Shown: positions 18,023 through 28,358, counted from the stretch's first letter. The stretch: DNA of 64,000 nt from Bacillus multifaciens (GCF_030756675.1 NZ_JAVBXD010000014.1:1-64000); one strand, 5' to 3'. Notes: generated from the sequence alone by a model not told the origin. Made by a program: numbers and translations.

Positions 18023-18045
18023 ATAACTGACGAATGATGCGTCAG
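18023..18045. promoter_or_regulatory. Inverted repeat in the pdh leader
   Basis: AACTGACG-7-CGTCAGTT, a perfect 8-base inverted repeat 84 bases before the pdhA start. It could be an operator or an RNA hairpin; there is only a short T run after it. The remaining 17619-18022 is AT-rich and shows no gene. Confidence 0.4.
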
Positions 18046-18081
18046 TTTTCAAACTTATGCTTTCATTTTAGTGAGATGCTA

Positions 18082-18095
18082 GTGAAAGCGTTTAA
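18082..18095 (+). promoter_or_regulatory. Possible CcpA (cre) site before pdhA
   Basis: GTGAAAGCGTTTAA fits the catabolite-response element core (TGAAARCGYTTW) closely. It lies 33 bases before the pdhA start codon, which suggests CcpA control of the pdh operon. No experiment is implied. Confidence 0.45.
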
Positions 18096-19244
<1,149 letters not shown>

Positions 19245-19247
19245 GCC

Positions 19248-20225
19248 ATGGCTCAAATGACAATGATTCAAGCAATCACTGATGCTTTACGCGTTGAAAT
19301 GAAAAACGATCCTAACGTACTTGTGTTTGGTGAAGACGTTGGTGTAAACGGCGGTGTATTCCGTGCTACTGAAGGATTACAAGCTGAGTTCGGTGAAGAC
19401 CGTGTAATGGATACTCCACTTGCAGAGTCTGGTATCGGTGGACTTGCAATCGGTTTAGCATTAGAAGGCTTCCGTCCAGTTCCTGAAATCCAATTCTTCG
19501 GTTTCGTATACGAAGTAATTGATTCTATTTCTGGTCAATTGGCTCGTTTACGTTACCGTTCTGGTGGACGTTGGACTGCTCCAGTTACAATTCGTTCTCC
19601 ATTTGGCGGTGGTGTTCATACACCAGAATTACATGCTGACAGCTTAGAAGGATTAATGACACAACAACCAGGTTTAAAAGTTGTAATTCCATCTACTCCA
19701 TATGATGCGAAAGGTCTTTTAATTTCTGCAATTCGTGACAACGATCCAGTTGTTTACTTAGAGCATATGAAATTATACCGTTCTTTCCGTCAAGAAGTAC
19801 CAGAAGGCGAATACACAATTGAAATTGGTAAAGCTGATGTGAAACGTGAAGGTACAGATGTATCTATTATCACTTATGGTGCAATGGTACATGCTGCATT
19901 AAAAGCTGCTGAAGAATTAGAAAAAGAAGGTATCTCTTTAGAGGTTGTTGACTTACGTACAGTTCAACCATTAGATATCGAAACAATTATCGCTTCTGTT
20001 GAAAAAACAGGCCGCGTTGTTGTAGTTCAAGAAGCTCAAAAACAAGCTGGTATTGCAGCTAACGTTGTAGCGGAAATCAATGACCGTGCAATTTTAAACT
20101 TAGAAGCTCCAGTTGTACGTGTTGCAGCTGCTGATACAGTATTCCCATTCTCTCAAGCTGAGAGCGTATGGTTACCAAACCACAAAGATATTGTTGAAGC
20201 TGTTAACAAAGTAATGAACTTCTAA
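19248..20225 (+). CDS. pdhB: Pyruvate dehydrogenase E1 beta subunit
   Basis: A 325-residue E1 beta subunit with an N-terminal thiamine-diphosphate pyrimidine-binding part ([24 protein letters not shown]) and a C-terminal transketolase-like domain. It forms the alpha2beta2 E1 heterotetramer with PdhA. It starts three bases after the pdhA stop, so translation is coupled. A hairpin without a T run follows before pdhC. Confidence 0.95.
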   Translation: MAQMTMIQAITDALRVEMKNDPNVLVFGEDVGVNGGVFRATEGLQAEFGEDRVMDTPLAESGIGGLAIGLALEGFRPVPEIQFFGFVYEVIDSISGQLARLRYRSGGRWTAPVTIRSPFGGGVHTPELHADSLEGLMTQQPGLKVVIPSTPYDAKGLLISAIRDNDPVVYLEHMKLYRSFRQEVPEGEYTIEIGKADVKREGTDVSIITYGAMVHAALKAAEELEKEGISLEVVDLRTVQPLDIETIIASVEKTGRVVVVQEAQKQAGIAANVVAEINDRAILNLEAPVVRVAAADTVFPFSQAESVWLPNHKDIVEAVNKVMNF

Positions 20226-20239
20226 TTTTAGTTTCATGT

Positions 20240-20273
20240 GCAAAAGAAGTCAGCACATGCTGATTTCTTTTGC
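20240..20273 (+). promoter_or_regulatory. Hairpin between pdhB and pdhC
   Basis: A 16-base nearly perfect stem (GCAAAAGAAGTCAGCA and partner) with a two-base loop, followed by AATTTC rather than a T run. It looks like an RNA processing or stability element that separates E1 from E2/E3 mRNA levels, rather than a terminator. The function is inference. Confidence 0.6.
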
Positions 20274-20314
20274 AATTTCTAATAATAATGATATGAATCA
20301 GGGGGCTGAATTCC

Positions 20315-21607
20315 GTGGCATTTGAATTTAAACTACCAGATATCGGTGAAGGTATCCACGAAGGCGAAATCGTAAAATGGTTTATTAAAGTAGGCGATGA
20401 AGTAAACGAAGACGATGTACTTCTTGAAGTACAAAATGATAAAGCAGTTGTAGAAATTCCATCTCCAGTTAAAGGGAAAGTACTTGACATTCTTGTAGAA
20501 GAAGGTACAGTAGCAGTAGTAGGAGATACTTTAATTAAGTTCGACGCTCCTGGCTATGAAAACCTTAAGTTTAAAGGTGACGATCATGACGACGCTCCAA
20601 AAGCTGAAGAAGTAAAAGAAGAAGCTCCAGCAGCGGCAACTACTCCAGCAGCAACTGAAGAAGTAGTTAATGAGCGCGTAATTGCTATGCCATCTGTTCG
20701 TAAATATGCACGTGAAAAAGGCGTAGACGTTCGTCTAGTAGCTGGTACTGGTAAAAACGGTCGTATTGTAAAAACTGACATCGATGCATTTGCAAACGGT
20801 GGACAAGCAGCGGTAGCACAAACTGACGCTCCAGTAGCAGCAGAAGCTCCAGCAGCAGCAGCGAAAGAAGAAGCTCCAAAAGCACAACCAATTCCAGCTG
20901 GTGAATACCCAGAAACTCGTGAGAAAATGAGCGGTATTCGTAAAGCGATTGCAAAAGCAATGGTTAACTCTAAACATACAGCTCCTCACGTAACATTAAT
21001 GGACGAAGTAGATGTAACAGAACTTGTTGCTCACCGTAAGAAGTTCAAAGCTGTTGCAGCTGACAAAGGTATTAAATTAACTTACCTTCCATACGTTGTA
21101 AAAGCGTTAACATCTGCATTACGCGAATACCCAATGCTGAACACTTCTTTAGATGATGCAAATCAAGAAATTGTTCACAAACATTACTTCAATATCGGTA
21201 TCGCAGCTGATACAGACAAAGGTCTTTTAGTACCAGTTGTTAAAGATACAGATCGCAAATCTATCTTCACAATCTCTAACGAGATCAATGAACTTGCTGG
21301 TAAAGCACGTGAAGGTCGCTTAGCTCCAGCAGAGATGAAAGGTGCTTCTTGCACAATTACAAACATTGGTTCTGCAGGTGGACAATGGTTCACTCCAGTT
21401 ATTAACCACCCAGAAGTAGCAATCCTAGGTATCGGCCGTATTGCTGAGAAACCAGTTGTGAAAAACGGTGAAATCGTTGCAGCTCCAGTATTAGCATTAT
21501 CTTTAAGCTTTGATCATCGCTTAATCGACGGTGCAACAGCTCAGAAAGCATTAAACCAAATTAAACGTCTATTAAACGACCCACAATTATTAGTAATGGA
21601 GGCGTAA
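20315..21607 (+). CDS. pdhC: Dihydrolipoamide acetyltransferase (E2) of pyruvate dehydrogenase
   Basis: A 430-residue E2 core protein: one lipoyl domain (1-80; lipoylated K43 in NDKAVVE), an Ala/Pro/Glu-rich linker, a peripheral subunit-binding domain (about 120-160; [12 protein letters not shown]), a second Ala/Pro linker, and the catalytic domain with DHRLIDG near 403-409. The start is GTG 20315 behind GGGGG. It transfers acetyl to CoA and forms the 60-mer core. Confidence 0.95.
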   Translation: MAFEFKLPDIGEGIHEGEIVKWFIKVGDEVNEDDVLLEVQNDKAVVEIPSPVKGKVLDILVEEGTVAVVGDTLIKFDAPGYENLKFKGDDHDDAPKAEEVKEEAPAAATTPAATEEVVNERVIAMPSVRKYAREKGVDVRLVAGTGKNGRIVKTDIDAFANGGQAAVAQTDAPVAAEAPAAAAKEEAPKAQPIPAGEYPETREKMSGIRKAIAKAMVNSKHTAPHVTLMDEVDVTELVAHRKKFKAVAADKGIKLTYLPYVVKALTSALREYPMLNTSLDDANQEIVHKHYFNIGIAADTDKGLLVPVVKDTDRKSIFTISNEINELAGKAREGRLAPAEMKGASCTITNIGSAGGQWFTPVINHPEVAILGIGRIAEKPVVKNGEIVAAPVLALSLSFDHRLIDGATAQKALNQIKRLLNDPQLLVMEA

Positions 21608-21613
21608 TAAACA

Positions 21614-23026
21614 ATGGTAGTAGGAGATTTCCCAATTGAATTAGATACAGTCGTTGTTGGTGCAGGTCCTGGTGGATATGTTGCAGCAATTCGTGCAGCA
21701 CAATTAGGACAAAAAGTAGCTATTATTGAAAAAGCTAACCTTGGTGGTGTTTGCTTAAACGTTGGATGTATTCCTTCTAAAGCGTTAATTAATGCAGGTC
21801 ATCGTTATGAGAATGCAAAACATTCTGATGACATGGGTATTACTGCAGAAAACGTAAAAGTTGACTTCACAAAAGTTCAAGAATGGAAAAACGGTGTAGT
21901 TAAGAAATTAACTGGCGGTGTAGAAGGCCTTCTAAAAGGTAACAAAGTTGAAATCATTCGCGGTGAAGCTTACTTCGTAGATGCAAACACATTACGCGTA
22001 ATGACTGAAGAAGCAGCACAAACATATACGTTTAAAAATGCTGTTCTTGCAACAGGTTCTACACCAATTGAAATTCCTGGATTCAAATACTCTAAACGCG
22101 TACTTAACTCAACTGGTGCATTAAGCTTACCTGAAATTCCGAAAAAACTTGTTGTAATCGGTGGCGGTTACATCGGTATGGAATTAGGTACTGCATATGC
22201 AAACTTCGGTACAGAAGTTACTGTATTAGAAGCTGGCGATGAAATTTTAGCTGGTTTTGAAAAAGCAATGAGCCAAGTTGTAAAACGTGCTCTTCAGAAA
22301 AAAGGCAACGTAACAATCCATACAAAAGCTATGGCTAAAGGCGTTGAAGAAACTGAAAACGGCGTAAAAGTTAGCTTCGAAGTAAAAGGCGAAGTACAAA
22401 CTGTAGATGCTGATTATGTATTAGTAACTGTAGGTCGTCGTCCAAATACTCAAGAAATTGGTCTTGAGCAAGTTGGAATTAAAATGACTGACCGCGGCGT
22501 AATCGAAATCGATGAGCAATGCCGTACAAACGTATCAAATATCTATGCAATCGGTGACATCGTTCCTGGACCACCATTAGCTCACAAAGCTTCTTACGAA
22601 GGTAAAGTAGCGGTAGAAGCAATTAGTGGACATGCATCAGCAATCGATTACATCGGAATTCCAGCAGTATGCTTCACTGATCCAGAATTAGCATCTGTTG
22701 GTTACACGAAAAAACAAGCTGAAGAAGCTGGAATGAGTGTAGCTGTATCTAAGTTCCCATTCGCTGCAAACGGTCGTGCGTTATCATTAAACAGCACAGA
22801 TGGTTTCGTACAACTTGTAACACGTAAAGAAGACGGTCTTCTTGTAGGTGCGCAAGTTGCAGGTGCAGGTGCTTCTGACATTATCTCTGAGATTGGTTTA
22901 GCTATCGAAGCTGGAATGACAGCAGAAGACATCGCTCAAACAATCCATGCTCACCCAACATTAGGTGAAATCACAATGGAAGCAGCAGAAGTTGCTCTTG
23001 GAATGCCAATTCACATTGTAAAATAA
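21614..23026 (+). CDS. pdhD: Dihydrolipoamide dehydrogenase (E3)
   Basis: A 470-residue FAD flavoprotein disulfide reductase. The FAD motif GAGPGG spans 16-21, the redox pair is C47 and C52 in [12 protein letters not shown], the NAD motif is GGGYIGME, and the active-site base is in HAHPTLGE near 440-447. It reoxidises the lipoyl arm of PdhC and may also serve other 2-oxoacid complexes. It starts six bases after pdhC; a strong terminator closes the operon. Confidence 0.95.
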   Translation: MVVGDFPIELDTVVVGAGPGGYVAAIRAAQLGQKVAIIEKANLGGVCLNVGCIPSKALINAGHRYENAKHSDDMGITAENVKVDFTKVQEWKNGVVKKLTGGVEGLLKGNKVEIIRGEAYFVDANTLRVMTEEAAQTYTFKNAVLATGSTPIEIPGFKYSKRVLNSTGALSLPEIPKKLVVIGGGYIGMELGTAYANFGTEVTVLEAGDEILAGFEKAMSQVVKRALQKKGNVTIHTKAMAKGVEETENGVKVSFEVKGEVQTVDADYVLVTVGRRPNTQEIGLEQVGIKMTDRGVIEIDEQCRTNVSNIYAIGDIVPGPPLAHKASYEGKVAVEAISGHASAIDYIGIPAVCFTDPELASVGYTKKQAEEAGMSVAVSKFPFAANGRALSLNSTDGFVQLVTRKEDGLLVGAQVAGAGASDIISEIGLAIEAGMTAEDIAQTIHAHPTLGEITMEAAEVALGMPIHIVK

Positions 23027-23037
23027 TATAAGAAAAA

Positions 23038-23077
23038 TAAAACAACCGTCTCCTAGCTAGTAGGAGGCGGTTGTTTT
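23038..23077 (+). terminator. Terminator of the pdh operon
   Basis: Stem AACAACCGTCTCCT with its near complement, an eight-base loop, and a T run. Confidence 0.85.
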
Positions 23078-23293
23078 ATTTAGTAAAGAAGTTTGTAACA
23101 AATTGTAGGTTTCTTTCTTTTTTAGAAATTAGTACATATATCTGAAATACTGCCATACAAAATAAAAAATGTGATAATTAGCTAAAAAATATAACACTTT
23201 GCGTCTTTTATCCGTTTCCTCATATATATGTAATGTTTTCTTTTAGCGCCCATATATTGTAATACAATAGGACGTGTGAAAGGAGGCAACAAC

Positions 23294-23527
23294 ATGAAAA
23301 TAACTTTCGTTGCTTTGTTTCATTTTATTATATGGAGCGGATTTTCCATTGTGTTATTGCTATCAAGTCGCGATAAGTTGCATTACAAAGTACTGCTCTT
23401 TTTTGTGTTCTTTTATTTGGCTTATGTTATTGCACATATGATGTTGCACTCCAGAAAAGAGGCAATTTTTTTTACTGTTACAAATAGTTTTCTCTTTTTT
23501 ATGAGTAAGCTGCTTTTTTTTGTATGA
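23294..23527 (+). CDS. Small membrane protein, 77 aa, unknown function
   Basis: A very hydrophobic 77-residue protein with three likely membrane helices (about 4-22, 33-50 and 57-75) and short basic loops (SSRDKLHYK, HSRKE). The ATG at 23294 follows AAAGGAGG; a GTG at 23276 lies upstream of that site and is rejected. The last codons and stop fall at the 5' edge of the repeat that begins about 23524, so the C-terminus may have been set by the repeat. I do not recognise the family. Confidence 0.6.
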   Translation: MKITFVALFHFIIWSGFSIVLLLSSRDKLHYKVLLFFVFFYLAYVIAHMMLHSRKEAIFFTVTNSFLFFMSKLLFFV

Positions 23528-23711
23528 ATCCATTTTGATTTTTCGACATATAGATTGCTGCTGTGCAGAAAAGAAGGAGCTTCCACTCGCTTTTTCCCTT
23601 TGTTTAAACTTCGCATGTGGCAGGAAAAGGCCCTGACCGCTTCTATGCATGGCCAAATGCTCTTGCCTACCTAAAAAAGATGGTCTATGTCGTTTTTAAA
23701 TTTGAAATAAT
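23524..23711 (+). repeat. ~190-nt dispersed repeat, copy 2
   Basis: Shares ATGAATCCATTTTGAT, the CGACATATAGATTGCTGCT block, GCATGTGGCAGGAAAAGG, CTGACCGCTTCTATGCA and ATGTCGTTTTT with 55403-55605, and most of these with 50020-50222. It has no plausible coding frame. Its 5' end overlaps the stop codon of the preceding gene. The 3' end is T-rich. Confidence 0.8.
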
Positions 23712-23715
23712 ATAG

Positions 23716-24108
23716 TTAACGTTTATAAAAGTACATTGTTCTTCCATTAAAAAGCTGTAATTCTCCTTCTAATTTCTTTGCTAAAAATCTGCAAAATTCA
23801 TTAGCTTTTCCTTTATCTCCAAATGTTGCAGCAGACGGTAATGTAATTTGTATAAAAAATTGTTCGTTTTCAATTCCTATTCCTACATAAATAGAATGAT
23901 AGCGTTCATGATTAGATTTCAAACAGAGTGTTGTATCGGAAGTATCAACCATTTCGTATGGAAAGGCAGTGTTTGCGTATGAAAAGCCGAGTTGTTGACC
24001 TGTTTGAGCTGTAATTGTTTTATAGTAATGAAATAGTTGTTTAACATCGTCTAAAGAAATAGATTGCTTTTTTGAATTTGGGACGAGTTTAATGAATGCA
24101 TCTTGCAT
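23716..24108 (-). CDS. DUF1885-type protein, 130 aa
   Basis: A 130-residue soluble protein starting at ATG 24108, which has AGGAGG seven bases upstream. The in-frame extension to 24276 has no ribosome site, overlaps the divergent gene's promoter and is not counted. The sequence is alpha/beta with Gly/Phe-rich strands (FFIQITLP, YVGIGIENEQ). Length and style match the Bacillus DUF1885 family as I recall it; function is unknown. It is divergent from the DUF3055 gene. Confidence 0.65.
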   Translation of the reverse strand: MQDAFIKLVPNSKKQSISLDDVKQLFHYYKTITAQTGQQLGFSYANTAFPYEMVDTSDTTLCLKSNHERYHSIYVGIGIENEQFFIQITLPSAATFGDKGKANEFCRFLAKKLEGELQLFNGRTMYFYKR

Positions 24109-24239
24109 AATAAACCTCCTAAGGACATAATATATTACTATTTTAACATTGTTGTAAATTTTTTGACAATTAAAAGGAATCTTGTTTGTTTTGTTTAATA
24201 TATACATTGGAGATAAATCAAGAAGAAAGGAGAGGGACA

Positions 24240-24536
24240 ATGTTTGAAAAATTATATGATGAACATGAAAATACAAAAGTCCGCTTTCTTGGTTTTATGA
24301 CAAATGAGACACGTTATGATTTTGGTGTGGTGTACACAACTATGTTTTTTGGTAAACCTCTTGTTGTTTGTATGCAGACTGGTCGAGCAACTCTCCTTGG
24401 ACAGGATGACATTGAAAATGTGCACCATTTACAAGACGTTTTTAAACTAAAGACGAGTGAAGAAGCGAACGATCTTGCGCAGTTTTTTAAGTTTCTATTG
24501 CCACCTACTTCTGTGCATGCTGAATATGAGGAATAA
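24240..24536 (+). CDS. DUF3055 family protein, 98 aa
   Basis: A 98-residue acidic protein with the family blocks MFEKLYDEHE, RYDFGVVYT, FFGKPLVVCMQTGR and a Glu/Ala-rich helix before FKFLLPP. These match DUF3055 (also known as the SAV0927 family). The ATG at 24240 follows AAAGGAGAGG. Function is unknown. It is followed by a hairpin and the SR1 locus. Confidence 0.8.
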   Translation: MFEKLYDEHENTKVRFLGFMTNETRYDFGVVYTTMFFGKPLVVCMQTGRATLLGQDDIENVHHLQDVFKLKTSEEANDLAQFFKFLLPPTSVHAEYEE

Positions 24537-24544
24537 TTGTGTAA

Positions 24545-24583
24545 AAGCAGTCGTAATAATAAATATACGACTGCTTATTATTT
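24545..24583 (+). terminator. Terminator after the DUF3055 gene
   Basis: Stem AAGCAGTCGTA and complement with a loop of about eight bases, then ATTATTTG. Confidence 0.6.
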
Positions 24584-24621
24584 GTAAATGTTTCATACTA
24601 ATAAAATGAAAAAATAATTAA

Positions 24622-24662
24622 TGTGTCACAATTAAAACTATTGACGAAAACAGTATAACATA
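24622..24662. promoter_or_regulatory. Two CcpN-like operator sites at the SR1 promoter
   Basis: The reverse complement of 24652-24662 reads TATGTTATACT, an exact match to the CcpN consensus TRTGHYATAYW, placed between the -35 and -10 boxes. A second, 9-of-11 match (TGTGTCACAAT) lies at 24622-24632, upstream of the -35 box. In B. subtilis, CcpN represses sr1 through two such sites. The transfer to this species is inference. Confidence 0.6.
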
Positions 24663-24669
24663 TTAAAAT
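24641..24669 (+). promoter_or_regulatory. SigA promoter of SR1
   Basis: TTGACG and TAAAAT with a 17-base spacer. Transcription would start near 24676 and give an RNA of about 220 nt ending at the terminator at 24875-24898. Confidence 0.75.
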
Positions 24670-24734
24670 AAAGACAGAAAGTTAAGCGGTTACAAAAAAT
24701 TCTTTGGAATTACAATATTAGGGGGAATTTAAAA

Positions 24735-24866
24735 ATGGGAACTATCGTATGTCAAATTTGTGAAAACACAATTGCGCATTTTGAGGATGAAAAAGTAACA
24801 GTATTATACGGAAAATGCGGTTCTAAATGTGAGTGTGAGCATAAAGAACATACTAAAGCCCAATAA
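24735..24866 (+). CDS. sr1P: SR1P, GapA-binding peptide encoded by SR1
   Basis: A 43-residue peptide that begins MGTIVCQICE and continues with AHFEDEKVTVLYGKCG and a Cys/His-rich end. Except for a slightly longer Cys-containing tail it is very close to the B. subtilis SR1P peptide (39 residues). SR1P binds glyceraldehyde-3-phosphate dehydrogenase GapA and stabilises gapA mRNA with RNase J1. The ATG is nine bases after GGGGG. The four Cys suggest a metal site. rnjA, whose product GapA-SR1P binds, is also in this window. Confidence 0.85.
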   Translation: MGTIVCQICENTIAHFEDEKVTVLYGKCGSKCECEHKEHTKAQ

Positions 24867-24874
24867 ATAAAGAA

Positions 24875-24898
24875 ACGCCTGCATGCGCAGGCGTTTTT
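24875..24898 (+). terminator. SR1 terminator
   Basis: ACGCCTGC-ATGC-GCAGGCGT type self-complementary stem followed by six T. The last T overlaps the stop codon of convergent tgl. Confidence 0.9.
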
Positions 24899-25728
24899 TA
24901 GTGGATTGAAGTCGTGTGACCAATTGTTGCAATAATTGCATCATCTCGAATGGGAATGAGCTCGATTTCTGTTTGCATTTTCTTTGTAGAGGCAAATTTA
25001 CTCATTATTCGACTATCTATACGTGTTAGAAAATCTGTTAAATATGCTGTTAAAAAAGCGAAAGGAATACGTCGTTGATTGAGTACCTCGATAATTTGAC
25101 TTTCTGTTTTTACACCGACACCGTGCCCATAAAAAAAGAAATTTCCTAAATAAATTGCATTCTCTCCTTGCCATTCAATTGTTGCTGGGTTCACTTGAGG
25201 GTTTTTAAAATAAACAAGGTCACCAGGAACAACTTCTCCTCCCGTTTTTGTAATGAGTTTCAAATTTTTATCATAGTCCCATGTATATAAGTGAAGATTT
25301 GCAAATAAACGATTAAATGTTTCCTCATCATAAAATGCTAGCAGTGATTTATAGAAGAGAATAATCATTGCGGTTGCACATTCTGTTCCGTATTTTTTTC
25401 CATTTAGAAAAATATCGCGAATAGCAAAAGAGGGTAACACATTAGGGCGAAGTTGAAAACCGCCTAAATGTGTTCTTTCCCAAAACTCGGGATTGCAGTA
25501 AGATTGTGCAAATGTACGAAATTGTAGTCCACTATTAAATAACTCTAAAGAAGAAGTAATGATATGAACACGGATATTTATATCAAAATTTAACTCGTAT
25601 AATGATTGGAAGTTGTATACTTCTTGGTTTCCAGTCATGATTTCTAAAATTTGTTGTTTTTCCGAAAAGAAAGGTTCGTTTTCATTTTTTATATATGGAT
25701 GTACAATGGAACGGCCAATTACAATCAT
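24898..25728 (-). CDS. tgl: Spore coat protein-glutamine gamma-glutamyltransferase
   Basis: A 276-residue transglutaminase of the Bacillus spore type. The catalytic Cys is C117 in YGTECATA, within a papain-like core. Other blocks are [11 protein letters not shown] near 82-92 and [13 protein letters not shown]-like sequence near 165-177. It cross-links coat proteins through glutaminyl-lysyl bonds at spore maturation. It is about 30 residues longer than B. subtilis Tgl at the C-terminus. The ATG at 25728 has GGTGGG upstream. Its stop is shared with the SR1 terminator. Confidence 0.9.
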   Translation of the reverse strand: MIVIGRSIVHPYIKNENEPFFSEKQQILEIMTGNQEVYNFQSLYELNFDINIRVHIITSSLELFNSGLQFRTFAQSYCNPEFWERTHLGGFQLRPNVLPSFAIRDIFLNGKKYGTECATAMIILFYKSLLAFYDEETFNRLFANLHLYTWDYDKNLKLITKTGGEVVPGDLVYFKNPQVNPATIEWQGENAIYLGNFFFYGHGVGVKTESQIIEVLNQRRIPFAFLTAYLTDFLTRIDSRIMSKFASTKKMQTEIELIPIRDDAIIATIGHTTSIH

Positions 25729-25766
25729 AAAATCCCACCTATATGTTTACATTCTTTTGGTTTTGT

Positions 25767-25965
25767 CTTAAAGGGCGGTGAGGCTCTCAGTTTAAATTTT
25801 AGGGGAAGTACTACTGAGAGGTGTCTAATTGATTCTCACCTACTAATGTGACCCGTATATGAACGGATCAGAGCTTTTAGTGATTAACAATTCGTAAGAG
25901 CTAGGTTTGGCAGGCTTTTCGTCTCATGGAAGTTTCACATTATATCGTATGAATAGGCGAATAAA
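25767..25965. repeat. Degenerate bcr-like sequence between tgl and speA
   Basis: Contains GTGAGGCTCTCAG and CTGAGAG inverted parts, a GCTTTTAGTGATTAA block and GGAAGTTTCACATTATA. The last two blocks recur at 27890-27960. It looks like a decayed repeat. Nothing coding is supported in the 25729-26016 gap. Confidence 0.35.
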
Positions 25966-26016
25966 GGGTGCATAGGAAAAAGAATATGAGGGCCGGAAGA
26001 GGAATGTTTGTGAATA

Positions 26017-26047
26017 AAAAATCCCACTTCAAAGTATGAAGTGGGAA
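26017..26047 (-). terminator. Terminator of speA
   Basis: Stem CCCACTTCA with its complement across a five-base loop and a run of T on the minus strand. Confidence 0.85.
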
Positions 26048-26052
26048 GGTGG

Positions 26053-27528
26053 TTATTCGCTAATTGCTTTATATTCTTTAATGACACGTAAAGTTTGTAA
26101 TGTCATATCTTCAGGACCCTGTACTGGTAGTCCTGCTTCTAAGTTCTTTTGGATATAGTCTAAATTTTCTTGTGTAATAATCTCACCAGGAGCGAAAATT
26201 GGAATACCTGGTGGATAGACCATAACGAAATCGGCTATAATGCGGCCAGCAGCTTCAGCAAAAGGAACAACTTCTGTTTCAGAATAAAAGGCATCGCGCG
26301 GAGATAGCGCAAGCACAGGGATTTCTGGGATATCCACTTGCATTTGTACACCTTTTTCTGCTCTATGTTTAAAGGCAACTGATAAATCATGCAGAGCGTT
26401 CACGAGTAAATTTGTTTCATCTTCTGTATCTCCAAGTGTAATAAGACACAGAATGTTATATAAATCGGAAAGCTCAACCTCTATATTATAATGCTCTCTT
26501 AACCATAGTTCAGCGTCGTGTCCTGTAATTCCTAATTCTTTTACAGAAATGATAAGTTTTGTTGGATCATACTTAAAAGTTGCATCTGTTCCAAGCAGTT
26601 CTTTACCAGGACAATAGAGGTGTTCAATCTCATTTACGCACTTTCGAACATCTTCTGCTAATTGAATGGTTTTTGTAATAAGTTCTCGTCCTTCTGTTGC
26701 AAGACGCTTTCTTGCAACGTCAAGTGAAGCTAATAAAATATAAGATGTTGAAGTTGTTGTCAGCATACTAATAATCGATTGAACATGCTTTACGTTTACA
26801 AGCCCTTCTTTTACATTCAAAATAGAGCTTTGTGTTAATGAGCCACCTAGTTTGTGAACACTTGTTGCGGCCATATCGGCACCAGCTTGCATTGCTGACA
26901 TCGGCATTTCATCGTGAAAATGAATATGAACACCGTGGGCTTCATCAACTAGTACCGGTATATTGTAGGAATGAACTAATTTTACAATTTGCTCTAAGTC
27001 AGCTGCAAATCCAAAATATGTTGGATTAATGACAAGGAGTCCTTTAGCATCAGGATGTTCTTCAAGCGCTTTTTTTACAGAAGGAATTGTAATTCCGTGT
27101 GAAATCCCTAATGTTGGATCAATTTCTGGATGAATAAAAATTGGTTTTGCGCCTGAGAAAATAATCGCTGACATAACAGATTTATGAACGTTACGTGGTA
27201 CAAGAATTTTATCTCCAGGACCACAAACACTCATCACCATTGTCATAATTGCCCCACTAGTTCCTTGGACAGAAAAAAACGTATGATCAGCGCCGAAAGC
27301 CTTTGCTGCTAAATCTTGCGCCTGTTTAATCATACCTTTCGGATGATGTAAATCATCGAGCGGTGCAATATTAATTAAATCAATTGATAATGCATTATGC
27401 CCAATAAATTCGCGGAATTCAGGATCCATTCCTTGTCCTTTTTTATGACCTGGGATATGAAATTGGACTGGATTTCGCTTGCTGTGCTCTTTTAAAGCAG
27501 TAAACAATGGTGTTTCGTATTGGGACAA
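26053..27528 (-). CDS. speA: Arginine decarboxylase (Orn/Lys/Arg decarboxylase family), SpeA
   Basis: A 491-residue fold-type I PLP decarboxylase. The N-terminus has FHIPGHKKG, then DEAHG (about 195-199), the PLP lysine K226 in SVHKLGGS, and the C-terminal group II decarboxylase domain (YPPGIP). In B. subtilis the gene at this place makes agmatine from arginine for polyamine synthesis; many genomes label it lysine decarboxylase. I prefer SpeA from synteny (SR1, yktA). The start is TTG 27528 behind GAAGGGG; an in-frame GTG at 27537 overlaps that site. Confidence 0.88.
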   Translation of the reverse strand: MSQYETPLFTALKEHSKRNPVQFHIPGHKKGQGMDPEFREFIGHNALSIDLINIAPLDDLHHPKGMIKQAQDLAAKAFGADHTFFSVQGTSGAIMTMVMSVCGPGDKILVPRNVHKSVMSAIIFSGAKPIFIHPEIDPTLGISHGITIPSVKKALEEHPDAKGLLVINPTYFGFAADLEQIVKLVHSYNIPVLVDEAHGVHIHFHDEMPMSAMQAGADMAATSVHKLGGSLTQSSILNVKEGLVNVKHVQSIISMLTTTSTSYILLASLDVARKRLATEGRELITKTIQLAEDVRKCVNEIEHLYCPGKELLGTDATFKYDPTKLIISVKELGITGHDAELWLREHYNIEVELSDLYNILCLITLGDTEDETNLLVNALHDLSVAFKHRAEKGVQMQVDIPEIPVLALSPRDAFYSETEVVPFAEAAGRIIADFVMVYPPGIPIFAPGEIITQENLDYIQKNLEAGLPVQGPEDMTLQTLRVIKEYKAISE

Positions 27529-27859
27529 TTTATACACCCCTTCTTTTTTTTGGTATATTTATTAGTTTTGTTTTATGTTTATCCTGTTAGACTAATCAAC
27601 AGCAGAAGAGAAATTCTCACTACTATTTGAAGTATCCCTTTATGTTCTATAAAACAAAAGCATTATATCACCTATAGGAGAAGATGTATAGAAAAATAAT
27701 AATGGTAATTATCGTTTTTTTGTCTGCGGGGTAATGTGTAAAAAATGAATGACTGGGATAATAAAAATTCAAGGGGAGAGTATTAACGAACGGAGCTTGA
27801 ACAAAATAAGTGGCAGAAAGAGTGAAAGGTATTTTAATTAATGGCTGATATTCCTGCCG

Positions 27860-27975
27860 AATCCAAGAAAAAAATAGTATCGACTAGATTTTGGATTGTT
27901 GAAAAAACTATTAGTGACTAAGCATACAGGTGGAAGTTTCACTTTATCTCGCGTATGATAATGAAGAATAACAAA
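27860..27975 (+). repeat. Degenerate bcr-like sequence upstream of yktA
   Basis: Holds CTATTAGTGACTAAGCATACAGG and GGAAGTTTCACTTTATCTCG in short blocks that match parts of 25767-25965 and the end of the long repeats. The remaining 27529-27859 (speA upstream region) is AT-rich with no gene seen. Confidence 0.35.
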
Positions 27976-28007
27976 TTAGAGTGAGTTGGACTAGATGAGG
28001 TGTTATT

Positions 28008-28277
28008 ATGGAATATCAATATCCAATTAATTATGATTGGTCAACAGAAGAAATGGTTGCAGTAATTAAATTTTATGAAGCGATTGAACAAGCTTATGAA
28101 AAAGGGTTGAAAAGAGAAAATCTGATGAGTTTGTATCGTCATTTTAAAGAAATTGTGCCAGGAAAAGCAGAAGAAAAGAAAATCGACAAAGAATTCCAAG
28201 AAGTGAGTGGTTACTCCATTTATCGTACAATTCAAAAGGCGAAAAATTTACAAGAAGAAGATATTGTTAAAATGTAA
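28008..28277 (+). CDS. yktA: YktA, UPF0223 family protein
   Basis: An 89-residue protein matching UPF0223: an N-terminal [11 protein letters not shown] block, helical [12 protein letters not shown], and [12 protein letters not shown] near the end. It is a small soluble helical protein of unknown function. It lies next to speA and yktB as in B. subtilis. The ATG at 28008 follows GAGGTG. Confidence 0.88.
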   Translation: MEYQYPINYDWSTEEMVAVIKFYEAIEQAYEKGLKRENLMSLYRHFKEIVPGKAEEKKIDKEFQEVSGYSIYRTIQKAKNLQEEDIVKM

Positions 28278-28325
28278 AAATTTTTTGAAAAATGAAAAAT
28301 GAAGTGTTATAATGGGATAACAACT

Positions 28326-28355
28326 AAAACGGACAATACAAATATTGTCCGTTTT
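28326..28355. terminator. Bidirectional terminator between yktA and yktB
   Basis: A 13-base stem AAAACGGACAATA with its complement and a four-base loop, between convergent genes. Confidence 0.85.
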
Positions 28356-28358
28356 GCT

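Larger units (their letters stand above)
24676..24898 (+). ncRNA. sr1: SR1 dual-function regulatory RNA
   Basis: A transcript-sized unit with a consensus SigA promoter, CcpN-like sites, the SR1P reading frame and a perfect terminator (ACGCCTGC stem, T run). It lies between the pdh and speA genes as in B. subtilis, where the RNA is about 205 nt. In B. subtilis the RNA base-pairs with ahrC mRNA and inhibits its translation, and also encodes SR1P. The base-pairing half could not be tested here because ahrC is not in the window. Confidence 0.75.

Noticed and set aside
23363-23656. 97-codon minus-strand frame over the 190-nt repeat
   Set aside because: Covers a repeat whose other copies do not keep the frame.
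24109-24276. N-terminal extension of the DUF1885-type protein
   Set aside because: The 56 extra codons have no ribosome site, overlap the divergent gene, and AGGAGG sits right before the internal ATG at 24108.
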